A DNA stretch of 64,000 bases, taken from positions 1,140,073-1,204,072 of the forward strand of contig NZ_WEGH01000002.1 of the NCBI RefSeq assembly GCF_009604375.1, given 5' to 3'. The notes under the pieces were generated by a model. That model was not told where the DNA came from. It saw only the letters and a program-made list of their open reading frames with translations, and did no database searches. The stretch comes from Actinomadura macrotermitis (GTDB lineage: Bacteria; Actinomycetota; Actinomycetes; Streptosporangiales; Streptosporangiaceae). The stretch's first letter is position 1. Each line of letters begins with the position of its first letter. The position numbers and the translations under genes were made by a program. Below, one piece after another: positions 1 through 7,686 of the stretch.

Positions 1-1202
1 ATCTGGAGGTCCGCGAGCGGCACGCCCAGCTGGCCCTGCTGGCCGGCGACGCCGCCACCGCCGAGTCCGGCTTCGCCGAGGTGCTGGCGCGCAGCGACGA
101 CGCCGACCTGAGCGCCCGCGCGCGCTGGGGCCGGGCCCGCGCGCTGGAGGGCCTCGGCCGCACCGAGGAGGCCATCGCGCTCTTCGAGGAGCTGCGCGAG
201 CAGGCCGAGCGCGACCCGGGGCGGGCCAGCCGGCTGCCCGCGGTGATCGCGCTCGCCCGCTGCTACCACACCGTCGGCGACCTCGGCCAGGCCGTCGCGC
301 TCGGCGAGCGCGCCCTGGACCGGCTGCGGCGCCTGGAGCTCGGCGCGGGCGAGGAGCACACCGAGGTCGGCCGCGTCCTGCTGCTGGCGTACGTGGACCG
401 CTCCGACGCCGCGCGCGCGCACGCCCTCGGCCGCGCCCTCACCCGGCAGGGCGGCGACGACGTCCCGCTCGCCGTCCACTACCGGCGCGCCAGCGTCCGG
501 GCCCTGGAGGAGGGCGCCGTCGGCGACTCGCTGTACTTCGCCGAGCAGGCCCTGGCGACGCACGCGGGCGGCGAGCCCGAGCAGCCCCGCGCCCGGCTGC
601 GGCTCGCCGCCGCCCGCGCGCTGCTGCGCGGCGTGACGCCGTTCTCGGCCGAGCGCACGCCCGCCGCCGAAGGGCCCGGGCAGCCCATGGACGCGCCCAC
701 CCCGCAGGCGGCGCGCGAGGCGCTGGAGCTGCTGCGCGGCACCTCCTGCCTGGAGGGCGCCGAGGCGACCGAGGCGGTCATCGAGCGGGCCCGCGCGCTG
801 GTCGCGGCCGGCGAGCCGCGCGAGGCGATCGTGGCGCTGGAGGAGCTGCTGGAGACCGGCATGGCCCTCGCCACGCCGCCCCCGCCGCTCGCCCCCCACC
901 CGGGCGCCGACCTGGCCGCCCGCATCCGCAAGACCGCGCAGGCGCGGCTGGTGCTGGCCCGCGCCCGCATCGCCCAGGACGACCGCAGCGCCGCCCTGCT
1001 GGTGCTGCGGGCCGCCGCCGGGCAGCTGGACGGGCTGCCGCAGGGCCGCCCCGCCGCGCACGTGTACCGCGAGCTCGGCGAGCTGTTCGAGGCGGCCGGG
1101 GAGACCGCCGGCGCCGTCGCGGCGTTCCGGCAGGCGCTGGAGTCGGCCGGGCTGCGCGCCGCCCGCCCGCACACCGCGACGTTCGACCTCGGCCGCGTCT
1201 GA
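1..1202 (+). CDS. TPR-repeat protein, 5' end missing
   Basis: The reading frame is open from the first bases of the window, so the true start lies upstream and about 400 C-terminal residues are visible. The protein is Ala/Leu/Arg/Glu-rich and almost entirely helical, with recurring tetratricopeptide-type patterns such as ALEGLGRTEEAIALFEELRE near the visible N-terminus and RELGELFEAAGETAGAVAAF near the C-terminus. No catalytic motif, signal peptide or membrane segment is seen in this part. Such TPR arrays normally bind other proteins. In actinomycetes they often follow an HTH or NTPase module, but whether one precedes it here cannot be seen. A strong hairpin follows the stop codon. The TPR fold is fairly secure and the function is unknown. 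Confidence 0.75.
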   Translation, partial: LEVRERHAQLALLAGDAATAESGFAEVLARSDDADLSARARWGRARALEGLGRTEEAIALFEELREQAERDPGRASRLPAVIALARCYHTVGDLGQAVALGERALDRLRRLELGAGEEHTEVGRVLLLAYVDRSDAARAHALGRALTRQGGDDVPLAVHYRRASVRALEEGAVGDSLYFAEQALATHAGGEPEQPRARLRLAAARALLRGVTPFSAERTPAAEGPGQPMDAPTPQAAREALELLRGTSCLEGAEATEAVIERARALVAAGEPREAIVALEELLETGMALATPPPPLAPHPGADLAARIRKTAQARLVLARARIAQDDRSAALLVLRAAAGQLDGLPQGRPAAHVYRELGELFEAAGETAGAVAAFRQALESAGLRAARPHTATFDLGRV

Positions 1203-1211
1203 CCCGCACCC

Positions 1212-1253
1212 GGAGCCGGCGCCGCCCCTGACCAGGGGGGCGGCGCCGGCTCC
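1212..1253 (+). terminator. Strong hairpin terminator after TPR gene
   Basis: A perfect 17-bp GC-rich inverted repeat (1212-1228 with 1237-1253) begins 9 nt after the TPR stop codon. It has no T-tract, as is common for actinomycete terminators. It separates the TPR gene from the downstream regulator. Confidence 0.7.
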
Positions 1254-1389
1254 GTCGTGCCGGGGGGAGACGAGGGTCACGTGCGCCCCCGCGTGAAACC
1301 AGGGCCCGGGGAGTCCTAACATGGAGACATAGGATGATTGGCTGACCGGAGGAAACACCGGCCGGCTCCGCACACCGCGAGGGGGGAAC

Positions 1390-2073
1390 TTGACGCTGCG
1401 CACCGCACGCCGCTCGTCACTGGTCGACCAGGTCATCGACCAGCTCAAGAGCGAGATCGCCACGAACGTGTGGCCGGTCGGCGCCAAGATCCCGCCCGAG
1501 CCGGCGCTGGCCGAGTCCCTCGGCGTCGGCCGCAACACCGTCCGCGAGGCGGTCCGCGCGCTCACCCACGCCGGCCTGCTGGAGTGCCGCCAGGGCGACG
1601 GCACCTACGTCACCGCGACCAGCGAGCTGTCGGGCGCGGTGCGCCGCCGCCTGGAGACCGCCGAGCTGGTGGAGACCCTGGAGGTCCGGCGCGGCCTGGA
1701 GGTCGAGGCGGCCCGCCTCGCCGCCGCGCGCCGCACCCCCGCCGACGTCGCCGCGATCGCCGCGGCCCTCGCGCAGCGCGACGCCGCCTGGACGGCCCGC
1801 GACCACGCCGCGTTCGTCGAGGCCGACCTGGCCTTCCACACCGCGGTGGTCGAGGCCACCCACAACCGGGTGCTCACCGACCTGTACCGCGACTTCAGCG
1901 CGGTGCTGCGGGCCGGCATCGGCGCGGCGGGCACGCTGCTGAACCACGCCGACGTCCCGCACGAGCCGATCGCCGCCGCGATCGAGGCCGGCGACGCGGA
2001 CGCCGCCGCCGCGGCCACCCACAGCTGCCTGGACCGGATCCTGCGCTCCACCGAGCGCCCCGCCCCCTCCTGA
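1390..2073 (+). CDS. FadR/GntR-family regulator (FCD domain)
   Basis: A 227-residue transcription factor. The N-terminal GntR winged helix (about residues 10-75) carries the family pattern IPPEPALAESLGVGRNTVREAVRAL, and the wing ends in GDGTYV. The C-terminal all-helical FCD domain (about 85-220) has the usual Asp and His metal or effector ligands, including FVEADLAFHTAVVEATHN. The start is the TTG at 1390, preceded by a GGGGGG-rich ribosome site; a longer reading from 1338 in another frame is a shadow. The CynX-like transporter gene lies 110 bp downstream on the same strand, an arrangement in which the regulator usually controls the transporter. The effector is unknown, probably a small carboxylate or amino acid-like ligand as for other FCD proteins. 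Confidence 0.9.
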   Translation: MTLRTARRSSLVDQVIDQLKSEIATNVWPVGAKIPPEPALAESLGVGRNTVREAVRALTHAGLLECRQGDGTYVTATSELSGAVRRRLETAELVETLEVRRGLEVEAARLAAARRTPADVAAIAAALAQRDAAWTARDHAAFVEADLAFHTAVVEATHNRVLTDLYRDFSAVLRAGIGAAGTLLNHADVPHEPIAAAIEAGDADAAAAATHSCLDRILRSTERPAPS

Positions 2074-2185
2074 CGCCCGTCCAGGCGTTCCCCACCGCGC
2101 CCCGCGCGGTTTTCGCGGGCGACCCCGCCCGATCCCCTCTCCTCACCTTTCCGAGCTCGACCGCGCCCCGGCGCAGACGAAGGCC

Positions 2186-3451
2186 ATGACTGCTTCTCCT
2201 CGTGTCTCCCGTGTCACCTCGATCTGGACCCTGGCGGGCCTGATCCTGCTCACCGTCAACCTGCGCGCCGCCATCACCGGCATCTCCCCGCTGCTCAGCG
2301 ACCTGCAGCGGCAGTTCGGCCTGTCCGGCGTGGCGGTGAGCGTGCTCACCACGCTGCCGGTGCTCTGCCTCGGCGCGTTCGCCTCGCTCGCCCCGGTCGC
2401 GGCCCGCCGGCTCGGCACCGAGCCCGCCATCGCCGCCGCGCTGCTGCTGATCACGGTGGGCGTGGTGCTGCGCGTCGCGCCCTCGCAGGCCGCGCTGTTC
2501 GCCGGGACGGTGCTGGCCGGCGCCGGCATCGCGATGGGCAACGTGCTGATGCCCTCGGTCATCAAGCGCGCCTTCCCCGGCCGGATCGGCTCGCTCACCG
2601 GCCTGGCGATGATGCTGATGGCGTGCAGCGGCGCGATCGCGGCCGGCCTCGCCGTCCCGCTGAGCGACGCCGCCGGATGGCGGCTCGCGCTCGCGGTCTG
2701 GGCCGTCCCGTCGCTGGTCGCCGCGCTGGTGTGGGGCCCGCTGGCGCTGCGCGGCCGCCGCGCCGCGGCCCCGGCCGAGGCCGCCCCCGCAGTGCAGGGC
2801 ACGCTGCTGCGCTCCCCGCTGGCCTGGTACGTGGCGGCCTTCATGGGCCTGGCCTCGCTGATGTTCTACGTGCTGATGTCGTGGCTGCCGGAGATCATGC
2901 GCGACCACGGCGTGGCGCCCGCCACCGCCGGGATGATGGTCTCCGCCATGATGATCATCGGTATCCCGCTCGGCTTCGTGGTGCCGGTCGCCGCCGCCCG
3001 GATGCGCGACCAGCGCCTCATGGTCTACGGCGTCGGGCTGGCCATGGCCGTCGGCATCGGCGGCCTCATGCTGGCCCCGCAGGCCGGCTGGGTGTGGGCG
3101 GTGTTCCTCGGCATCGCCACCGGCAGCGCGTTCCCGCTCGCCTACACCCTGCTCGGGCTGCGCTCGGCGAGCCCCGCCGTCGCCGCCCGCCTGTCGGGCA
3201 TGGCGCAGACCGGCGGCTACCTGCTGGCCGGCCTCGGCCCGCTCGCGGTCGGGGTGCTGCACAGCGTCACCGGCGGCTGGCAGGTCTCGCTCGGCCTGCT
3301 GCTCGCCCTCACCGTGCCCGAGGTCGTCTTCGGCGTGCTCGCCTCGCGCCCGGGCATCGTCCGGCCGAGCAGCACCGCGCCCGAGGGGCGCGCCGAGGCG
3401 CTCGTCGAGCCCAAGGACGTCGCCGTGCTGGAGCCCGCGCGGGCCCGCTAG
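2186..3451 (+). CDS. MFS transporter, CynX/NimT-like
   Basis: A 421-residue membrane protein with about 12 hydrophobic helices. The N-terminus contains NLRAAITGISPLL, typical of the cyanate/2-nitroimidazole transporter branch (CynX/NimT/YeaN) of the major facilitator superfamily. A central cytoplasmic loop with RGRRAAAPAEA divides the two six-helix halves. The ATG at 2186 follows GAAGG. It follows the FadR-type regulator on the same strand, so the pair is likely a regulator-transporter unit. The substrate cannot be read from sequence; members of this branch export or import small anionic or nitrogenous compounds. The stop overlaps the end of the convergent small gene by 4 nt. Confidence 0.88.
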   Translation: MTASPRVSRVTSIWTLAGLILLTVNLRAAITGISPLLSDLQRQFGLSGVAVSVLTTLPVLCLGAFASLAPVAARRLGTEPAIAAALLLITVGVVLRVAPSQAALFAGTVLAGAGIAMGNVLMPSVIKRAFPGRIGSLTGLAMMLMACSGAIAAGLAVPLSDAAGWRLALAVWAVPSLVAALVWGPLALRGRRAAAPAEAAPAVQGTLLRSPLAWYVAAFMGLASLMFYVLMSWLPEIMRDHGVAPATAGMMVSAMMIIGIPLGFVVPVAAARMRDQRLMVYGVGLAMAVGIGGLMLAPQAGWVWAVFLGIATGSAFPLAYTLLGLRSASPAVAARLSGMAQTGGYLLAGLGPLAVGVLHSVTGGWQVSLGLLLALTVPEVVFGVLASRPGIVRPSSTAPEGRAEALVEPKDVAVLEPARAR

Positions 3452-3762
3452 GCCTGGCCCATCTCGAACGCGTCCAGGTCCAGCACCCGGGCGTGCAGGA
3501 CCAGCCGCTGCTGCAGGGCGGCCCGCAGCGCCCGGTGCAGGCCGTCCTCCAGGTACAGGTCGCCCCGCCACTGCACCACGTGCGGGAACAGGTCGCCGTA
3601 GAAAGTGGAGTCCTTGGCCAGCAGCGACTGCAGGTCCAGCTCGCGCTTGGTGCTGATCAGCTGGTCGAGGCGGATCTGGCGCGGCGGGAGCCGGGCCCAG
3701 TCCCGGGACGAGAGTCCGTGGTCGGGATAGGGCCTTCCGTCACCCACCGCCTTGAAGATCAC
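3448..3762 (-). CDS. Small ParB-like conserved protein
   Basis: A 104-residue soluble protein widely conserved in actinomycetes as far as I recall (opening MIFKAVGDGRPYPDHG). The segment RQIRLDQLISTKRELDL followed by LYLEDGLHRALRAALQ resembles the ParB/Srx-like fold, in which a DGxHR-type turn contacts nucleotide; here it reads EDGLHRA. Related small proteins have been labelled VapB-type antitoxins in databases, but no partner toxin lies beside it. The GTG start at 3762 has no ribosome site. Instead a -10-like TAGACT lies 6 nt upstream, which fits a leaderless message. The gene overlaps the transporter stop by 4 nt in convergent orientation. Function is unknown. Confidence 0.75.
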   Translation of the reverse strand: MIFKAVGDGRPYPDHGLSSRDWARLPPRQIRLDQLISTKRELDLQSLLAKDSTFYGDLFPHVVQWRGDLYLEDGLHRALRAALQQRLVLHARVLDLDAFEMGQA

Positions 3763-3768
3763 TACTGG

Positions 3769-3774
3769 AGTCTA
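3769..3774 (-). promoter_or_regulatory. -10 box of a leaderless promoter
   Basis: TAGACT on the minus strand lies 6 nt upstream of the GTG at 3762, and no Shine-Dalgarno sequence is present. That spacing would place the transcript start on the start codon, as in actinobacterial leaderless mRNAs. Confidence 0.4.
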
Positions 3775-3779
3775 CGTGC

Positions 3780-4658
3780 TCAGATGCCGCCCGAGAAGGT
3801 GTCGCAACGGCGAGGGTCGCCGCTCTGGTAGCCGGTGGTGAACCAGCGTCGCCGCTGCTCGGAGGTGCCGTGGGTGAAGCCGTCGGGGTTCACCCGGCCC
3901 TGCGCCCGCTGCTGGATCCGGTCGTCGCCGACGGCCTCGGCGGCGCTCAGCGCCTGCCGGATGTCGGTCTCGGTCAGCTGGGTCAGGAACCCCGTCGCCA
4001 CGGCGCCGTTCGCCCACGTCCCGGCGTAGCAGTCGGCCTGCAGCTCCAGCCGCACCGACCCGCTCGTGGCGCCCTTGGCGCTGCCCTGCGCCTTGCCCAT
4101 CACGCCGAGCAGGTCCTGCACGTGGTGCCCGTACTCGTGGCCGACGACGTAGGCCTGCGCGAACGGCCCGCCCTCGGCGCCGAACTTGGTCTTCAGCTCG
4201 TCGAAGAACGTCAGGTCGAGGTAGACCCGCTTGTCGCCGGGGCAGTAGAAGGGGCCGACCTCGGAGGTGGCGTAGCCGCAGGCGGTCTGCGTGGCCTGGC
4301 TGAACAGGCGCGTCTTGGCGGGTGTGTACCGCTGGCCGCTGTCGGCGAACTGCTTGGTCCAGTACTTCTGGATGCTGTTGACGGTGCCGACGATGCGGCA
4401 GTCGTCGGACTGGTCGGCGTCGGAGCCGGTCTTGCACTTGGCCGCCAGGTTGGCGCCGGTGCCGACCGGCTTCGGCGAGCCGCCGCCACCGCCGCCACCG
4501 GTCAGATCCAGGCCGAACACCAGCCCGACGATCAGCACCAGGATGCCGGTCACCCCGCCGCCGATCATCATCCCGCCGCCGCCGGGGAACCCGCCGCCGC
4601 CACCGCGTGCGTCCTCCACCTGCGAGCTGTCGAGCTCGGCGTCGTCCCTGAAGTCCAT
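3780..4658 (-). CDS. Neutral zinc metallopeptidase, YpfJ family
   Basis: A 292-residue single-pass membrane protein. The cytoplasmic N-terminus (MDFRDDAELDSSQVED) runs through a Gly-rich linker into one hydrophobic helix (about residues 27-50). The extracellular part contains the zincin motif VVGHEYGHHVQDLLG (HExxH), with a downstream ELQADCYAG that supplies the third ligand region. This matches the YpfJ/KPN_02809 'neutral zinc metallopeptidase' family in domain order and length. The ATG at 4658 was chosen because AGGGAAGGGGA lies just upstream and homologues begin with the same Asp/Arg-rich segment; the frame stays open to 4742. No substrate is known for the family. Confidence 0.9.
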   Translation of the reverse strand: MDFRDDAELDSSQVEDARGGGGGFPGGGGMMIGGGVTGILVLIVGLVFGLDLTGGGGGGGSPKPVGTGANLAAKCKTGSDADQSDDCRIVGTVNSIQKYWTKQFADSGQRYTPAKTRLFSQATQTACGYATSEVGPFYCPGDKRVYLDLTFFDELKTKFGAEGGPFAQAYVVGHEYGHHVQDLLGVMGKAQGSAKGATSGSVRLELQADCYAGTWANGAVATGFLTQLTETDIRQALSAAEAVGDDRIQQRAQGRVNPDGFTHGTSEQRRRWFTTGYQSGDPRRCDTFSGGI

Positions 4659-4823
4659 CCGGCGTCCCCTTCCCTGCCGCCCGGGGGCGGTTCGCGGCAA
4701 GGACTTTCCCCCCTCAGCGCACTTTAACTCCGGATTGACCATCCGTCCCTGTGACCTGGGGAAAGAGCACCGTGGGGGAGCGCGGCCGCCGGGCCGCCGC
4801 CCGACCGGAGAGGAAGCATCACC

Positions 4824-5783
4824 GTGCCCGAGCAGAACACCCTGGCCGGCGTCCGGCGCGTCACCGTGGTCGGCGGCGGCGTCATCGGCGCCTCATGGAC
4901 CGCGCTGTTCCTGGCCCGCGGCCTCGCCGTCACCCTGAGCGACCCGCAGCCCGATATCGAGCGCTCCGTGCGCGACTACATCGCCCGCGCCGCCCCCGCC
5001 CTGGACGGGCTCGGCCTGGACACCGCCGGCCTGACCGACCGGCTGACGTTCGAGGCCGACCTGGCGGCCGCCGTCCGCGACACCGACCTCGTCCAGGAGA
5101 ACGGCCCCGAGCGCCTGGAGCTGAAGCAGCGGATCTGGCGCACCATCGAGGACAACGCCCCGGCCACCGCGATCTTCGCGACCTCCACCTCCGGCATCCC
5201 CGCCACCGACATCGCCGAGGCCCTCGGCGAACCCGGCCGCCTCGTGGTCGGGCACCCCTTCAACCCGCCGCACCTGGTGCCGCTGGTCGAGGTCGTGCCG
5301 GGCAGGAAGACCTCGCCCGAGGCCGTCGAGCGCGCGTCGCGGTTCTACACCGCGCTCGGCAAGAAGCCGCAGGTGCTGCGCAAGGAGGTGCCGGGCTTCG
5401 TCGCCAACCGGCTGCAGTCGGCGATCTTCCGCGAGTGCGTCCATCTGGTCGCCGACGGCGTCGTCACCGAGCAGCAGCTCGACGACATCGTCACCTCCTC
5501 CATCGGCCTGCGCTGGGCGGTGGCCGGCCCCTTCCTCACCTTCCACCTCGGCGGCGGCGAAGGCGGGCTGGCGCACTTCCTGCCGCACCTGGGAGTCGCC
5601 ATGGAGCACGCGTGGAAGGAGATGGCTGCCGAGCACGTCGCGTTCGACGACGAGACCGTCACGCTGCTGACCGAGCAGGCCGCCGACTTCGGCGGCACCA
5701 TCGACCAGCTCGCCGAACGCCGCGACCAAGGCCAGATCGCGGTGATGCGCGCCCTCGGCGAGACCTACGCCCCCAAGGACTGA
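4824..5783 (+). CDS. 3-hydroxyacyl-CoA dehydrogenase-like oxidoreductase
   Basis: A 319-residue NAD-dependent dehydrogenase. The N-terminal Rossmann fold starts VTVVGGGVIGASW. The catalytic region shows GHPFNPPHLVPLVEVVPG (His of the His-Glu pair) and QENGPERLELK, followed by a helical C-terminal dimerisation domain with GKKPQVLRKEVPGFVANRLQ. This is the short 3-hydroxybutyryl-CoA/L-carnitine dehydrogenase class rather than the fused fatty-acid oxidation enzyme. The family oxidises a 3-hydroxy group on a CoA ester or carnitine. The GTG start at 4824 follows GAGAGGAAG. The 3' end overlaps a convergent GntR gene by 19 nt. With no beta-oxidation neighbours, the exact substrate is open. Confidence 0.87.
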   Translation: MPEQNTLAGVRRVTVVGGGVIGASWTALFLARGLAVTLSDPQPDIERSVRDYIARAAPALDGLGLDTAGLTDRLTFEADLAAAVRDTDLVQENGPERLELKQRIWRTIEDNAPATAIFATSTSGIPATDIAEALGEPGRLVVGHPFNPPHLVPLVEVVPGRKTSPEAVERASRFYTALGKKPQVLRKEVPGFVANRLQSAIFRECVHLVADGVVTEQQLDDIVTSSIGLRWAVAGPFLTFHLGGGEGGLAHFLPHLGVAMEHAWKEMAAEHVAFDDETVTLLTEQAADFGGTIDQLAERRDQGQIAVMRALGETYAPKD

Positions 5784-6037
5784 CCGGCCCGCCTATCCGC
5801 CGGATATTGCACGAAAGTGCCCTTGCCGTGCACCGTGCGCACCAGCCCGCGCTCCCGGAGCTCCCGCACGGCACGGCGGGCGGTGAGCCGTGCGACGCCG
5901 TACTCCTCGGCCAGCCGCGTCTCGGCGGGGATGGGGCGGTCATGCACGAGCTCACCCGAGTGGATCTTCGCGGCGACGATGTCGGCCAGCTGCTGATACA
6001 GCGGCGTCCCGCTCTCATGATCCAGTGGCTCCACCAT
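5765..6037 (-). CDS. Miniature GntR regulator (winged helix only)
   Basis: A 90-residue protein consisting of a GntR winged helix and nothing else: PLYQQLADIVAAKIHSGEL, then AEEYGVARLTARRAVRELRERG and the wing VHGKGTFV. The usual effector-binding domain is absent, as in many short actinomycete GntR proteins. It is closely related to the next gene upstream (6083-6358), so the two look like a tandem duplication. The stop overlaps the convergent dehydrogenase by 19 nt. DNA binding is a safe inference; what triggers release is unknown. Confidence 0.8.
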   Translation of the reverse strand: MVEPLDHESGTPLYQQLADIVAAKIHSGELVHDRPIPAETRLAEEYGVARLTARRAVRELRERGLVRTVHGKGTFVQYPADRRAGQSLGA

Positions 6038-6082
6038 GCGCCTAGGTCCCTCCGGAGACGTGTGCGGAACTGACCGGCCCGC

Positions 6083-6358
6083 CTACTCGCCCTGTTCACC
6101 GGCGGGCTGCGGGGCCACGAAAGTGCCCTTGCCGTGGACGGTGAGGATCAGGCCGCGCTCGCGGAGGAGTTCGGCCGCCCGCCGGACCGTCATGTAGGCG
6201 ACGCCGTACTCGGCCGCCAGATCCCGCTCGGCCGGCAGGCGGGCTCCCGCCCTGAGCTCTCCGGCGGCGATGCGCGCCGCGATGTGATCGGCGAGCGCGA
6301 CATAGATGAGCTGCGGTCCCTGCGGGGCGAACGCGGGGATGTTCGGCGGACCACTCAC
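6083..6358 (-). CDS. Miniature GntR regulator (winged helix only)
   Basis: A 91-residue paralogue of the neighbouring GntR protein: YVALADHIAARIAAGEL, AAEYGVAYMTVRRAAELLRERG, and VHGKGTFV. It also lacks an effector domain. The GTG at 6358 was preferred because it gives the same length and N-terminal layout as the paralogue; the frame is open to an ATG at 6481, which would add a 41-residue extension of poor composition. The ribosome site is weak (GGGGAG about 15 nt upstream), so the start is uncertain. The gene lies 45 bp upstream of its paralogue on the same strand, and the two are probably cotranscribed. Confidence 0.72.
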   Translation of the reverse strand: MSGPPNIPAFAPQGPQLIYVALADHIAARIAAGELRAGARLPAERDLAAEYGVAYMTVRRAAELLRERGLILTVHGKGTFVAPQPAGEQGE

Positions 6359-6554
6359 ATCAGCAACGTAGAACTCCCCGACCTGTATGGAGATGTGGAT
6401 GGCTCTATTTGCGCCCTGGGTTCCGGGATGCGCCCCGCCGGGCTCGGCCGGCGTCGTCAGGCGCGTCGCGCTGAGCCCCAACGGAGAAGCGGCCTACGTC
6501 GCCGGCGACGTGGTGTGGGCCGGATGACAGGCGCGGAGGCCGCCCCACCGGGAC

Positions 6555-7427
6555 TCAGTCCGTGAAGGTGAGGAACTTCGCGTTGCGCTTCCACTGCGAC
6601 AGCAGTGTGGTGTCGGAGCAGTAGCCGCAGGAGGGTCCGCCGAACATGGCGCGGGCGCCGGCGTCGTCGCGGAGCGTGAAGTACAGCCAGGCGGTGCTCA
6701 TGCCGCGGAAGTTGCCGCCGTTGCCGGTCGAGGCGAGGTGACCGGCGCCCCGGATCTCGGCGTAGGCCGCGGGCCGGTTCGAGGAGGCGTTGTAGTCGCC
6801 CAGGACCCACGCGGGCTTGACGACGTTGTCCTCCTCTCCGGCCATGTACAGGGTCGGCTGGTCGACCTTGCCCGGGGAGGCGAGGGGGCCGGGCTGGATC
6901 GGCAGGACCGCGTCCACCCGGGGGTCGGCTGCGGCGTTGAGCGCGCCCGCACCGCCCTGGGAGTGCCCCGCCGATGCCACATGCTCCAGGTCGACCTTCT
7001 GGAAGTAGGGGCTGGACGGGGTGGAGTTGCGCTCTTCGAGCAGGTCCAGGCCCTGGCGCATCTGGACGCCGTCGTTGGACGACTTGGTCTTCGCGGCGGC
7101 CACGATGAAGCCATGACTGGCCCAGTGCCGCAGCAGCTTGTCGTAAGCCGCCGGTGTCGCACCCGTCCCGTTGCCCCAGATCACCACCGGGCGCTTGGTG
7201 CTCTTCTCGCCCAGGTTCGCCGGGCGGTAGATCCGGTGGTCCGGCGCGTCATCCACGGTCACGCGGAGGGGGCCGGTTTGTGCCCAGTTCACGACCGTAG
7301 TGGCGGACAGCGCAGCCGTGGGGGCGGTGGCGGCGGGCGCGGAGACGGCGGCCGGGGCTACGGCGAAGGCGCCCGCGGCGACCAGCGGGGCGGCCGCCAA
7401 AGCGGCGATTCGGGCACGTCGGGACAT
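6555..7427 (-). CDS. Secreted alpha/beta-hydrolase, copy 1
   Basis: A 290-residue exported serine hydrolase. The signal peptide (MSRRARIAALAAAPLVAAG then an Ala-rich stretch) is followed by an alpha/beta-hydrolase with nucleophile elbow GHSQGG, a probable acid in MAGEEDNVVKP and a probable catalytic His in GAGHLAST. The NGTGATP loop resembles the oxyanion region of chlorophyllase/cutinase-like polyester hydrolases. The ATG at 7427 was chosen for the signal peptide and GGAG upstream. An extension to 7925 exists in frame but runs through the divergent gene and is spurious. It has a close paralogue at 9006-9878 within a segmental duplication. An esterase or cutinase-like activity is likely; the substrate is unknown. 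Confidence 0.87.
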   Translation of the reverse strand: MSRRARIAALAAAPLVAAGAFAVAPAAVSAPAATAPTAALSATTVVNWAQTGPLRVTVDDAPDHRIYRPANLGEKSTKRPVVIWGNGTGATPAAYDKLLRHWASHGFIVAAAKTKSSNDGVQMRQGLDLLEERNSTPSSPYFQKVDLEHVASAGHSQGGAGALNAAADPRVDAVLPIQPGPLASPGKVDQPTLYMAGEEDNVVKPAWVLGDYNASSNRPAAYAEIRGAGHLASTGNGGNFRGMSTAWLYFTLRDDAGARAMFGGPSCGYCSDTTLLSQWKRNAKFLTFTD

Positions 7428-7686
7428 GAGCTTCTCCGGAGGTCTGCATGGCGGGGAACAGGCTTCGAAACTATGCGGGGGGCACTCCGGAATCATGATG
7501 GGTGCGGTCAAGGTCCCTGCGAAACGTTTGTGAGATTGCCCAAAGCAGACGTTCCTGCGGTCTCGCACCCGCCCGTGTGCCGAACGAAAGCGGTGGCCAC
7601 ATCCGGCACGGGTCACGGCGGAACGCAGGGCCCGGAGGCGTCGTCTCAATCGATCATCGACTGTCTCCCGCATGCCGGAGGGGTTC

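Noticed and set aside
1895..3571. A 558-codon minus-strand frame opposite the MFS transporter
   Set aside because: His/Gly/Arg-rich antisense artefact of high-GC coding sequence.
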